Shown here in pieces: positions 44,846 to 54,099 of a stretch of 64,000 nucleotides of DNA (the stretch's first letter is position 1; every line of letters begins with the position of its first letter). Source of the DNA: Streblospio benedicti. Its lineage: Eukaryota; Annelida; Polychaeta; Spionida; Spionidae. Location of the stretch: contig CM032669.1 in the NCBI GenBank assembly GCA_019095985.1, positions 4,005,023-4,069,022 on the forward strand, written 5' to 3'. The notes beneath the pieces were generated by a model, which had not been told where the DNA came from, ran no database searches, and was given only the letters and a program-made list of their open reading frames with translations. The translations under genes and the position numbers were made by a program.

Positions 44846-45480
44846 TGTCTACGTCACTATACAAAGAAATAGATCTACACGAACGTAACTGGACTATAAA
44901 CGTAGAAAACTTGTGGTATGTGATGATTTTCTGAGTTTAAATTGAACCACACAATATCATTGTAAAATAAGTTTGAAACAAAGCATTCAATCAACTTAAT
45001 AAACGCATAGCTAGTAAAGGATCATTTACAGGTGTGCTAAGGTGTGCTAAGGTTATTTGTCGTAAGGCTATATTAGATACCAATCCGTCAGTATGGGTTT
45101 TACCCAATAGAAAAGTTACTAAAGCAATCCATACGACGCCGTACGGCGCTGTAAAATGCCGTACGGCTAGTTCGTATCAATTGCCCCCCAGGCAATCGAG
45201 AAATCTGCCGTATGGCAGAATTTCACTGTGGGTTTTATCTTATGTAAAATGCATTGGAGTTAACATACGGCTGCCGTACGGCTGCCGTACGTCGCTATGG
45301 GTTTTGCCACTTAGTGGCAAAACCCACAGCAACGATGCTCGCCTACGGCTGCCGTACGTCAAATCTGCCGTATAGCATTATAAACCCACAGTGACGGATC
45401 ATATTAGTTGTTGTACGGCTGCTGTATGGCTCTGGAATTAGCTCACCTGATTTCTTAAGAAAGTCGTAATATTTACGTCA
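44846..45480. repeat. ~700-bp repeat unit, copy B (contains a CAGGTG-ended element)
   Basis: The order CGTCTGTCTAC, AGATCTACA, TATAAACGTAGAAA, CAGGTGTGCTAAGG, then a CCGTACGG-rich part is found here and again at 45,597-46,070, about 700 bp apart. Inside, 45,029-45,449 begins CAGGTGTGCTAA and ends TTAGCTCACCTG, imperfect inverted termini typical of a MITE. Confidence 0.65.
45029..45449. mobile_element. 421-bp MITE-like element, CAGGTGTGCTAA termini
   Basis: The termini CAGGTGTGCTAA and TTAGCTCACCTG are inverted repeats with one mismatch. The body holds repeated palindromic CCGTACGG/TGCCGTACGGC motifs and two GGGTTTTRCC/GGCAAAACCC arms that fold back at 45,296-45,327. No transposase. Confidence 0.6.
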
Positions 45481-45596
45481 TAATAAGTACTGAATTTGAA
45501 ATGAGCTGCATAGTCTACTGGTTTTGTTTTCACAGTATCAAATTTAAAATGACAAAGATTACTAAGCGTAAGCGCAATTTACTACTGATGATGTTG

Positions 45597-46070
45597 GAAA
45601 TCGTCTGTCTACATACTATACAAAGAAGTAGATCTACATGAATGTTACTATAAACGTAGAAACCCTGTCGTATGTGATGGTTTATCATTCATATTAAACA
45701 CATAACTAGGAAAGAATTAATTACAGGTGTGCTAAGGTGATTTGCCGTAAGGTTCTGTTTGATACCAATCCATCAGTATGGGTTTTGCCCAATAGAAATG
45801 TCACTAAAGTGATCCACACGACAGCGTACGACACCGTAGGACGCCGTACGGCTCATTTGTGTCAATTGCCCCCCTAGACAATCCAGAAATCTGACGTATG
45901 GCAGCCATCCGCTGACGCACAGCTGCTGACGTACGGCGCTGTACGTCAGAATTTCAGTGTGGGTTAAACCCTATGTAAAATGCATTAGAGCAATCGGCAC
46001 GAAGTTACCGTACGGATGCCGTACGGCTGTCATATGGCTGCCGTAAGTCGTTGTGGGTTTTACTCCTTAC
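45597..46070. repeat. ~700-bp repeat unit, copy C, abutting an SLC22 exon
   Basis: This is the second unit of the repeat at 44,846, with left MITE end CAGGTGTGCTAAGG at 45,725. Homology to copy B continues up to GTGGGTTTTACTCCTTACAG, which coincides with the splice acceptor of the exon at 46,073. The right MITE end is missing, so the copy is truncated at the exon. Confidence 0.6.
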
Positions 46071-46072
46071 AG

Positions 46073-46289
46073 TCATGCCCAGCAGAGGTACATCGCCATC
46101 CCGCTGGACGGGGACGACTACGCCAGCTGCTTCAGCTTCCCCCTCAACTGGACGGAGTATAGCCGCGATGAGCTGGAGAGCTGGAACCGCACGGCAAGGA
46201 CAGAGGGCATCCCGCCGCAGGAGTACGTCGCCTGTGACGTCGGCTGGGTGTTTGACCAGAGCCAGTATATCTCTACTTTGGGGTCAGAG
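46073..46289 (+). CDS. SLC22-type organic ion transporter, exon coding the large extracellular loop
   Basis: This GC-rich exon encodes RYIAIPLDGDDYASC, an NWTE glycosylation site, ESWNRTAR (second N-x-T) and CDVGWVFDQSQYISTLGSE. Cysteine-rich loop 1 of SLC22 carriers ends in the same C-x-x-GW-x-(Y/F)D-x-S-x-(Y/F)-x-ST pattern. These carriers move organic cations or anions across the plasma membrane. The donor is GAG|GTATTA at 46,290 (phase 0). The acceptor is either CCTTACAG|T (start 46,073) or GCCCAG|CAG (start 46,083, phase 0). Base composition is clearly unlike the AT-rich surroundings. The first exon coding TM1 was not found upstream. The next exon is 6.7 kb downstream. Confidence 0.8.
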
Positions 46290-46576
46290 GTATTAGGCGA
46301 TTTCATGACTGTGGTTTTCGTAAATGTTGTATATTTTGTGCCTGGAGTTTAGAAAAGGAAATTTAAGGTTATGTTTTGTGTGAGGGAAATACGTGTTAGA
46401 GTCTGTGTCTAGCTAGTTTTTGTCATTATTTATATGCCTATTTGTCAGTAATTCTGTCCCTATAAATAGTAATGGACCCAGACTGAAGATTTCGTATCCC
46501 AGGGCTATGCCACGTGGTGTCTCATTGAGGTCACGCCTGAGGTGCTTATCCATGACCTCGACCTTCAATGGATGGA

Positions 46577-46665
46577 TGCCCCGAGGGCAATTACACCCAA
46601 GGCTGTTACTTCCCCAAGAGCAATCACCCCAAGGCTGTTACTTCCCTGAGGACAATAGTTCACCT
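46577..46665. repeat. Outlying copies of the 33-bp minisatellite
   Basis: About three degenerate units of the motif AATTACACC-AAGGCTGTTACTTCC lie here, roughly 1 kb before the main array at 47,700. They follow the same 32-33-bp spacing. Confidence 0.7.
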
Positions 46666-47230
46666 CAATTGGCTGAAAACCTCTTCGGTATCACTTGGTA
46701 AACGTCGAGTATTATGTGGACCAAAGTATGCCACAACAGAATCTAACGGTCACATTTGTGCAAACAATCAAAGTTTTCTCAACAAATAAGTATTTCATGT
46801 GTAATCATATGACCAAGAATCAAAGATATCCTAACCTGATTAAGATACCCACAAACTTTTACGATGATTAGCTCCTAATTATCATGTATTTACATGTTAC
46901 TAATGTGCACAGCTTGACATTCGAAGTTGATCGTGCAGAAAAGTGTAAAACGGGGACTATTTAGTGTTTGAATCTCCCCACAGAAGCATGCATGTCATTA
47001 GCGTGCGTGTGTTTATGCTGTCACGGGCAGTGAGTGAAATGAGGCATATCAATTGAACATCCATTAATACCTAATCAACGTTAGGTGCATTGGTTCAGCT
47101 CTCCTGGGATCACTTTTTAAAATCAGATTAAATTACAGACTAGACCCTCTTTAACTATTGACATTAGTGACAAAATGGAGAACTTTTCAAAGCGTGAAAT
47201 TACCACATTAAACAGTGCTTTTACTGGTAT
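46666..47230. other. Intron DNA, nothing recognised
   Basis: AT-rich part of the SLC22 intron between the outlying minisatellite copies and a small THAP-like remnant. No repeat, RNA or coding motif is apparent. Confidence 0.5.
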
Positions 47231-47269
47231 CTATGAGTGGATAATTGACAACATGAGAGACAACAGGTA

Positions 47270-47413
47270 AGAGTTTATCATTGAGATTGACTCACTAGGC
47301 TCAAACTTTGTAGGGAACTCCTCATTAGCATCAAAATGCCGACTGCAGATTCGGAATGACTTTTTGACAGTTTCTATCGACGTACCAGTGCTTTGAATGC
47401 AGTTTGTGAACAA
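47270..47413 (-). pseudogene. THAP-domain-like fragment
   Basis: A minus-strand frame reads ETVKKSFRICSRHFDANEEFP. The piece FRICSRHF followed by an acidic/aromatic stretch and P resembles the C-terminal half of a THAP zinc finger (C-x2-H-F after a basic stretch). The N-terminal C-x(2-4)-C half is not visible on this strand to the right. THAP domains occur in animal DNA-binding proteins and P-type transposases. It lies inside the SLC22 intron on the opposite strand, so it is probably a relic. Confidence 0.35.
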
Positions 47414-47699
47414 GTGGTGATTTGTAGCAGATGTTTATGAATAGGGAGGGATTCTGTGAAATATCCGGTTATCATTTTTGCTGTAATTTTTTTATCTCAC
47501 AGCTGTTAATTATGCACAGACTCCCCGGCATATTGTCAAAAGACAAAAGCTCGATGTTTGTTTACATGTATGACGTCTGCTGTGAAGGTCAAGGTCGGAG
47601 CCAGTGGCGCCAGTGTTTGATTGGGCGATTTAAAAACGGAAAATGAGCCAAAAATCTATAAACAGAATCGAGGTGTACCTTGGTCCATTTCTTGTTTTG

Positions 47700-48710
47700 A
47701 GGTGAACTATTACACCCGAGGCTGTTACTTCACCAAGGGCAATCACCCCGAGGCTGGTACTTCCCTGAGGACAATTACACCCGAGGCTGTTACTTCCCCG
47801 AGGGCAATTACACCCGAGGCCGTTACTTCCTCGTGCACAAAATTACCTCGAGGCTGTTACTTCTCCGAGGTCAATTACGTTGAGGCTATTACTTTCCTGA
47901 GAGCAATTACACCCGAGGCTGTTACTTCCCTGAGGACAATTACACCCGAGGCTGTTACTTCCCCGAGGGCAATTACCCCAAGGCTGTTACTTCCCCGAGG
48001 ACAATTACACCTGAGGCTGTGACTTCCCAGGGGGCAATTACAACCGAGGATGTTCCTTCCCTGAGGGCAATTACACCCGAGGCTGTTACTTCCCAGGGGG
48101 CAATTACACCTGAGGCCGTTACTTTTTCGGGCGAAAAATTACCCCGAGACTTTTACTTCTCCGAGGTCAATTACGTTGAGGCTGTTACTTCCCTGAGAGC
48201 AATTACACCCAAGGCTGTTACTTCCCTGAGGGCAATTACACCTGAGGCTGTTACTTCCCAGGGGGCAATTACAACCGAGGCTGTTCCTTCCCTGAGGACA
48301 ATTACACCCGAGGCTGTTACTTCCCAGTGGGCAATTACACCCGAGGCTATTACTTCCTTGGGGGAAAAATTACCCCGAGGCTGTTACTTCCCCAAGGTCA
48401 ATTACGTTGAGGCTGTTACTTCCCTGAGAGCAACTACCCCAAGGCTGTTACTTCCCTGTGAGCAATTACACCTGAGGCTGTTACTTCCCTGAGGACAATT
48501 GCATCCAAGGCTGTTACTTCCCCAAGGGCAATTACTCTACGGCTGTTACTTCCCCCAGGGCAATTACCCCAAGGCTGTTACTTCCCCATGGACAATTACA
48601 CCCGAGGCTGTTACTTCCCTGTGGGCAATTACCCCAAGGCTGTTACTTCCCCGAGGACAATTACACCTGAGGCTGTTACTTCCCCGAGGACAATTACCCC
48701 GAGGCTGTTA
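47700..48710. repeat. 33-bp minisatellite, main array (left part)
   Basis: About 31 tandem units with the consensus GAGGCTGTTACTTCCCCGAG plus GRCAATTACACCC. Because 33 is a multiple of three, long frames stay open (ITPEAVTSLRT-type 11-residue repeats), but these are a by-product. A marker subunit (GGTCAATTACGTTGAG) recurs at 47,869, 48,165 and 48,396, spaced 296 and 231 bp, meaning about nine and seven units. That is a higher-order structure. The array lies within the 6.7-kb SLC22 intron. Confidence 0.9.
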
Positions 48711-49273
48711 CCGTATTTCCTCGTTTTCTAGCCTAGGCATTTATTGTTTTCAAAACATGTCTAGCATAGGTGTTTAAATGAGGGAGACGTCTAATTGAAG
48801 GAGGCGTTAATTAACGCAAAATGATTTGACCACCTTAAGTTAGACACACCAGAAACTTACACAAGTAACTTCAAATAAAAACGCCGCCACTTCCTTCCAA
48901 GTGTATAATTACAGGGATTAGTGTGTGATCCCCCTCTTCACGTAATAAACATTATTTCCTTTTGGTAGTTATATAGATATTCATATAATGGTCACACCCA
49001 CGATGGTCTCAGCTTTAAGACGATATGTTAACCGTCGAAATTGGACTGATAATAACGAAGTTGCAAGCAAACAACCACATCGTAGTAATAAATAATTAAT
49101 CAACTTGGCGCCGGCAGTGTTCTCTTTGATAAGCGCCTGCCTTGAATAGGCAGTAATATGAGGGAGGCATTTTTATGAGGGAGGCGTTTATTGATTTAAA
49201 AGTGTGTCTAACCCGGCGTCTATTTGAGGGGAGGCTACAATTTGGACAGAGGCTACAAAACGCGGAAATGCAG
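48711..49273. mobile_element. 563-bp mariner-type MITE inside the minisatellite
   Basis: The left end CCGTATTTCCTCGTTTTCTA and right end (reverse complement CTGCATTTCCGCGTTTTGTA) are inverted repeats of about 24 bp with four mismatches. The element is flanked by TA on both sides (48,709-48,710; 49,274-49,275), and the minisatellite reads GCTGT-TA | TA-CTTCC when the element is removed. TA duplication and such ends fit Tc1/mariner-type MITEs. The body has GGGAGGCGTTTATT-like motifs and no transposase. Confidence 0.85.
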
Positions 49274-49710
49274 TACTTCCCTAATAGAGGACAATTACAC
49301 CTGCGGCTGTTACTTCCCCGAGGACATTTACACCCGAGGCTGTTACTTCTCGAGGACAATTACACCTGAGGCTGTTACTTCCCTGAGGACAATTACAACC
49401 AAGGCAGTTACTTCCCTGAGAGCAATTACCCCCGAGGCTGTTACTTCCCTGAGGACAATTACACCCAAGGCTGTTACTTCAGCTACGGCAATTACCACGA
49501 GGCTGTGACTTCCGCTACGGCAATTACCACGAGGCTGTTGGTTCCCCCAAGGACAATTACACCCCAGGCTGTTACTTCCCTGAGGACTATTACACCTGAG
49601 GCTGTTACTTCGCTGAGGACAATTACCCCTGAGGCTGTTACTTCCATGACGGCAGTTACCCAAGGCTGTTGGTTCCCCCGTGGACAATTACACCCGAGGT
49701 TGTTACTTCC
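49274..49710. repeat. 33-bp minisatellite, right part
   Basis: Continuation of the array at 47,700, split off by the MITE. About 13 units with more variation (TTCAGCTACGGCAATTACC and TTGGTTCCCCC subtypes). It ends near 49,710, where a GTGAA-type microsatellite takes over. Confidence 0.9.
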
Positions 49711-49828
49711 CCTAAACTGTGAAGTGTGAATTGTGAAGTATGAACTGTGAAGGGTGAACTGTGAAATATGAACTGTGAAGTGCGAACTATCAACTGTGAA
49801 GTATCAACTGTGAACTGTGAATTGTCCC
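49711..49828. repeat. GAACTGTGAAG-type short tandem repeat
   Basis: About ten degenerate copies of an 8-16-bp motif built from TGAACTGTGAA and GTATGAACTGTGAAG, directly after the minisatellite and directly before a MITE. Confidence 0.8.
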
Positions 49829-49830
49829 TC

Positions 49831-49998
49831 AGGGCTGTTGCTCACACATTATAAATTGGCGAAAACTTAAGCATAAAGTGTGATGTCCCCCGCCGGGCTT
49901 TCTTCGTATGATCTTGATGTACAATAGACCCTTAGGGACATCACTCTTTACACTTTACACTTTTTTCATCCAATGAATTATCTGTGAACAACAGCCCT
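49831..49998. mobile_element. 168-bp fold-back MITE with AGGGCTGTTG ends
   Basis: The left arm AGGGCTGTTGCTCACA and right arm TGTGAACAACAGCCCT are inverted repeats, and complementarity extends inward (AAAGTGTGATGTCCC with GGGACATCACTCTTT). Nearly the whole element can form one hairpin. No coding sequence or clear target duplication. Confidence 0.7.
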
Positions 49999-50009
49999 AA
50001 GGTAATGTG

Positions 50010-50170
50010 TCCACACCAAACCGTACCCGTGGTGCATCTACCCGTACCCATCCCATATCCGTGTAACTTTCAAAAATACTACCCATACCCAACCCGTACC
50101 CACAATATTCAACCTGTGCCCAAATCGTACCCGTGGACCGTACCCGTACAACTACCCGTGTTTTACCCAT
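50010..50170. repeat. CCGTACCCGT-rich cluster, left
   Basis: Nine or so copies of a (C)CGTACCC(G/A)T-type motif with irregular spacing. A similar cluster in the same orientation lies at 51,485-51,708, so the two may be the ends of one ~1.7 kb repeat or independent expansions. Confidence 0.6.
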
Positions 50171-51484
50171 GAGAGAAGTAAATCATAAAATAATAGAATT
50201 AAATCAGTACAGGCTGATCTTTTGGTTTTGGGCATTTATGTTTGCTCATGGTTGACGTACCAGACTTCCCTTTTTTGTAACACAGAACATGGTTGCATTG
50301 CTTGCATGCAACATAGTCCAGATCTTTTATTTCCATCACAAACTATTCCAAATGATTGCCAAACATTTGACTTTACACTGCCATTTGATTTTAATTGTAG
50401 TTTAACTATATTCTGTATTTTAACCACTGCTATCCAATACCATAGAAGATATATTGACCTAAATTTTGGCTTTGACAATATTCATAGGAAATTCTTGCCA
50501 AAATAGTAAGTTAAATTCTGGGATGCATTCTCCTTAATTGAACAAGATATAAAACTTATCTGCACACAATGACTTCAAAAACAAAACACCTGATAGTGAA
50601 ACATCATTTTCTCTATTGATAAAATTTGCTATTTACTTTCATTTAACCCAAGAACCATATCACTAACCTATCACTGTATTAATGACTATCCTAAAAGCTA
50701 GTATTTATTTGAACAAAAGGTACTTAATCAGCAAGGCTTACTTTACAAAGGGTTTGAAGCATGGCTCTGTAACTTATGCAAATACACAGTGACCAGTTAC
50801 ATTTAAGGCTAACATGATATTGTCTTATTATGTATCAATGCTTTACGAAGTCAATTATGCATCTTATTCAACATGATTTGAGTCTATATAACTCAATCAA
50901 GTTATTGCAAATATAGATATTTCCATATGTTGTGAACATCAAGGCGAATTGTTTGGTATTTGTATAAATATTAATTATCTATTGCAATAATGTCGTAAGT
51001 TGAATCACTTTTATTCATCTCAAATTGAAATAATTACCCTACTTGTGCTTAAATTCAATTACTATTAGTATTTGACAAAACATGCCAGATGAAATTGTAA
51101 ATTTTAATATTATGCATTACACAATTTTGTAAGGTAAAAAAGCTTCAGTCAAAAATAATCAAAAGATAGCACAATTTGCCTATGTTGATATCATTTTTCT
51201 GAAGCAAACATTAGATTCAGCCTTGAAGTATTTTTAAAGGAAAGTATCTATATGAGCGTGGATTTTTGTTGAGCATTGGCAATCGAACCAGGCAGAACTA
51301 AGTAACTACCTACTTAGTAAAATGACAAAAATGACCAGACAATTGTGGCACAATTAACAATTGTGGCACAAGCTGTTAAATGAAGTTCTGTTCTAAAAAA
51401 GGATATAGCCTGACATTAAGATTAATGATATCCATGTATAATGAGAAATGCTACCATTATAAGAAAATCCAACCATGGGTATAT
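50171..51484. other. Intron DNA between the two CCGTACCC clusters
   Basis: AT-rich, with only weak frames (for example plus 50,222-50,506) that show no domain. Nothing recognised. If the flanking clusters are the ends of one element, this would be its body. Confidence 0.45.
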
Positions 51485-51708
51485 CACGGTTCAACACGGG
51501 TAGGGCCCATAAATCCTAGGAACCATGACCAAACCGTACCCGGTAGAATGGTACCCGTAACCGAGCCGTACCCGTATACTTTTTGGAAAATGCTACCCGT
51601 GCCCAAACCGTACCCATAGACTTTTGCGTTTGGGTAACCGTACCCGCACCGCGGACACGGGTAGGCCTACCCAAACCGAACCGAACCGAACCGTTGCAGG
51701 GCAATGAT
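51485..51708. repeat. CCGTACCCGT-rich cluster, right, with (ACCGA)n
   Basis: Roughly ten CCGTACCC-type motifs followed by a short (ACCGA)4-like tract at 51,674-51,695, ending where a LINE fragment begins. Confidence 0.6.
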
Positions 51709-52400
51709 ATGTATGCTGATGACACCCAGATCTATATCTAGTTTGACCTCTCACCTCATTCAGCTCACGAAACCAGGATCAAAATGGAGGCTTGTATAGC
51801 TGATATCAGCGTATGGATGCGAGAAAACAAGCTTCAGCTGAATGAGGCAAAGACTGAACTAGTGGCTATAGCCCCCTCCAGCCAAAAGAATAAAGTTGAT
51901 GTTGAATCTGTTAGAATTTGGGACAGTGATATCACACCAACATCGACTGCTAGTAATTTAGGGGGTACTTTTGACCAAAACATGACACTTCAACCGCATG
52001 TGTCTGCCCTTGTTAAATCTTGCAATTGGCAGCTTCATCGCATTGCACAGATTAGAAAGATTCTTACAATGGAAGCTTCTGGGGAAATTGTTCATGCCTT
52101 CATCGGTTCTCGTCTAGATAATGGAAATTCACTTCGTATATGGTTTACCTGACTGTCAGATCCAACGTCTACTGCGTGTCCATAACACTGCTGCACGGAT
52201 CTCTAACTAGAAAGTATGAACATGTGACTCCCGTTTTGAAAAGTGTTCACTGGCTCCCAGTCAAGCAACGCATAGTATACAAGATCTTAACACTGACCTT
52301 CAAATGCCTCACTGGATTTGAACCATATTACCTGTCTGAACTCTTATTACTATACTCACACCCTAGATTACTGCGGTCATTAGCACCTGTCAATTACTAA
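51709..52400 (+). pseudogene. 5'-truncated LINE reverse transcriptase fragment
   Basis: The fragment starts in the RT catalytic box (MYADDTQIYI), continues with ENKLQLNEAKTELVAIAPS, RIWDSDITPTSTASNLGG and, in a shifted frame after about 52,140, HVTPVLKSVHWLPVKQRIVY and YLSELL. This is the C-terminal third of a CR1/Jockey-group RT, related to but clearly different from the LINE at 36.9 kb. It has a stop in the first motif and at least one frameshift near 52,140-52,150. It lies in the SLC22 intron in the gene's own orientation. Confidence 0.8.
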
Positions 52401-53003
52401 CCGGGAAATTCTGATGGAGATGCCAATAAACAGTAGTTAATAACTTAGTTAATTCTCTTGGAAATATTAAGTCACCTTTTGTAAAACAAGTGCAGTAGTC
52501 CATATTTGAAGTCAAAAGATTAATTCCGCTTGCATAGCTGTTATTAAACACCCTCTAAATCCGGTGAAAAATCTCTGTCATGGACTACCGACCCACGCAT
52601 GCGCCGAGCTTATCAGTATCACATAATCAGTCTAATACCAATAGCAGAATCCTTAAAGGTACGGGATCCCGTACCTGTAGTGACTCTGTTTTAAGAATAG
52701 TGTTTGGATAGCAAATATATCCCCACCTCTAACAATGCTGGGGCCGACGGTCAACTTGGCCCGAGGACAACGTCATCAACATTCAAGGCAGTACACGCCC
52801 CCGATAAGGATTGTATACTCATGAATATTTGCTGATTATACCACAGGGCCAGCAGAAATGAATAGAAGCCGTTCCTTATAAAAAAAAGTTGCCGTCCCTT
52901 ATTAAATTACTACTATGTTAATTAAGGCAACCTTGGCCTGTGGCCATTCACTCTTGAAACCACCCAGCCATATATTTCTTACACCTCGGCTCGCCTGTTT
53001 CAG
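52401..53003. other. End of the large SLC22 intron
   Basis: AT-rich intron sequence with a perfect 20-bp palindrome (AGGTACGGGATCCCGTACCT, 52,657-52,676). It ends in a pyrimidine-rich acceptor CGCCTGTTTCAG at 53,003. No gene otherwise. Confidence 0.6.
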
Positions 53004-53107
53004 CTGGGGCTGGTGTGTGACGAACGCTGGCTCGTAGAGATGGTCAGTTCCATCTACATGGCCGGCCGCCTTGTCGGCGCTATTACGTGTGGATTCGTAT
53101 CAGACAG
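53004..53107 (+). CDS. SLC22-type transporter, exon with TM2
   Basis: After the acceptor TGTTTCAG the exon reads LGLVCDERWLVEMVSSIYMA, then GRLVGAITCGFVSDR, and ends at GACAG|GTAAGG. SLC22 proteins have the same order: LVCD-x-x-W after the large loop, a second transmembrane helix with SIYMAG, then the start of the conserved MFS signature G-x-x-SDR. Joining to the previous exon is phase 0 (GSE|LGL); the exit phase is 2, so the Arg codon is completed by the next exon. The exon is 104 bp. Confidence 0.85.
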
Positions 53108-53450
53108 GTAAGGAGTAGGATGTGGGTAGGGGGAGAGAGAGGAGAATGTGAGAAGCGGGAGGGGGTGATATAAGTGGGGATGAGATAAGGGGGGATGGGG
53201 GGGGAAGGGAAGTTATGACAGGGGAGAGGGGGTGTGTCTGTGTGTGGTGTAGTGAAGGGCACAGCGAAGACAGCCAGAGTGCACTTGATGTCATGAATGT
53301 GACTTTACACTTGGACTTTGCTGCTGTCGTGTGAGTCAGCCAATGATTACCCAATCAATACAGTCTAACAAGGTTAACTAGTCATACCACTGTATTCTAG
53401 TACTTACGCAACCAATTAGAGCAATATATGGCGTTTCACATGCTGAGCAG

Positions 53451-53605
53451 GTTCGGCCGCAAGCAGGGCATGATGCTATTCCACGTGCTGCGCCTGTTCG
53501 CCTGTGTCACGTGCCTGTACAGCCCCGCCTACCCCGCCTTTGCTGTGGGACGCTTCTTCATGGCCATCGGCTCCACGGGATCCACACTCTGCGCTTACGT
53601 GCTGT
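53451..53605 (+). CDS. SLC22-type transporter, exon with TM3
   Basis: Acceptor GAGCAG at 53,445-53,450; the first base completes Arg and the exon reads FGRKQGMMLFHVLRLF, CLYSPAYPAFAVGRFFMAIG and STGSTLCAYVL. FGRK completes the MFS signature begun in the previous exon, and the rest is a transmembrane helix plus the GRFF-x-x-x-G-x-x-x-G segment of the family. The donor is CTGT|GTGAGT at 53,606, exit phase 1. The 343-bp intron before it has purine-rich GGGGA repeats (53,112-53,240). Later exons were not found in the window, so the gene continues beyond it or lies in long introns. Confidence 0.85.
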
Positions 53606-53664
53606 GTGAGTACGGACATGTGTGTTAGTTCAGATATGAAATCTTTGCATATGGGAGTAGTAAG

Positions 53665-53735
53665 TCGGTGGCTATAGACCCCAGCCGGGTGTCATACCCT
53701 GGCAACCTGCTGTGGTCTATAGCCACCCGACTTCC
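53665..53735. other. Short fold-back (GTGGCTATAGACC arms)
   Basis: GGTGGCTATAGACC at 53,667-53,680 pairs with GGTCTATAGCCACC at about 53,713-53,727, forming a hairpin with a ~32-nt loop that also contains GGCAAC. It is intronic, just after the TM3 exon. It may be a tiny inverted-repeat element or a chance structure. Confidence 0.45.
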
Positions 53736-54099
53736 TGTATAGTGTTTTGGTGGGAAAACTCAGAACACACCATAGGTTTTGGCGGGAATTCGAGCAGTCA
53801 GCACCGAATATGATGACTCATCAGTACGTTAGCACGTGGCACGGTGATAGAAGTCAATTAATTACAATGCTACAGCAAGAGCCCCGCTCCAGGGCCCTCC
53901 AGTGCTTTTGGTGGGGAGTTCTCAATCAAAGTGCAACAAGCTCAGCACGAGCAATTTGCGACCGCGCCATATATCAACTTTCGCATCAGCGTTAACCACA
54001 GAACTTGACGGGTGGTCTGCGAGGTGAAGCAAGCAGAGGTTTGCGCTCAGCTCGCCAGCTGCCAAGAAATGATTGATGATGCGCATCCTGCCAGACCGC

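Noticed and set aside
47621-48777. Three long plus-strand open frames (133, 157 and 92 codons) with ITPEAVTS-type repeats
   Set aside because: They are read out of the 33-bp minisatellite; 33 is divisible by three, so frames stay open in several phases and on both strands. No codon bias or start context supports a protein.
47700-49710. CRISPR-like regular spacing of ~33-bp repeats
   Set aside because: The repeats are contiguous with no unique spacers, and the genome is animal. It is a minisatellite.
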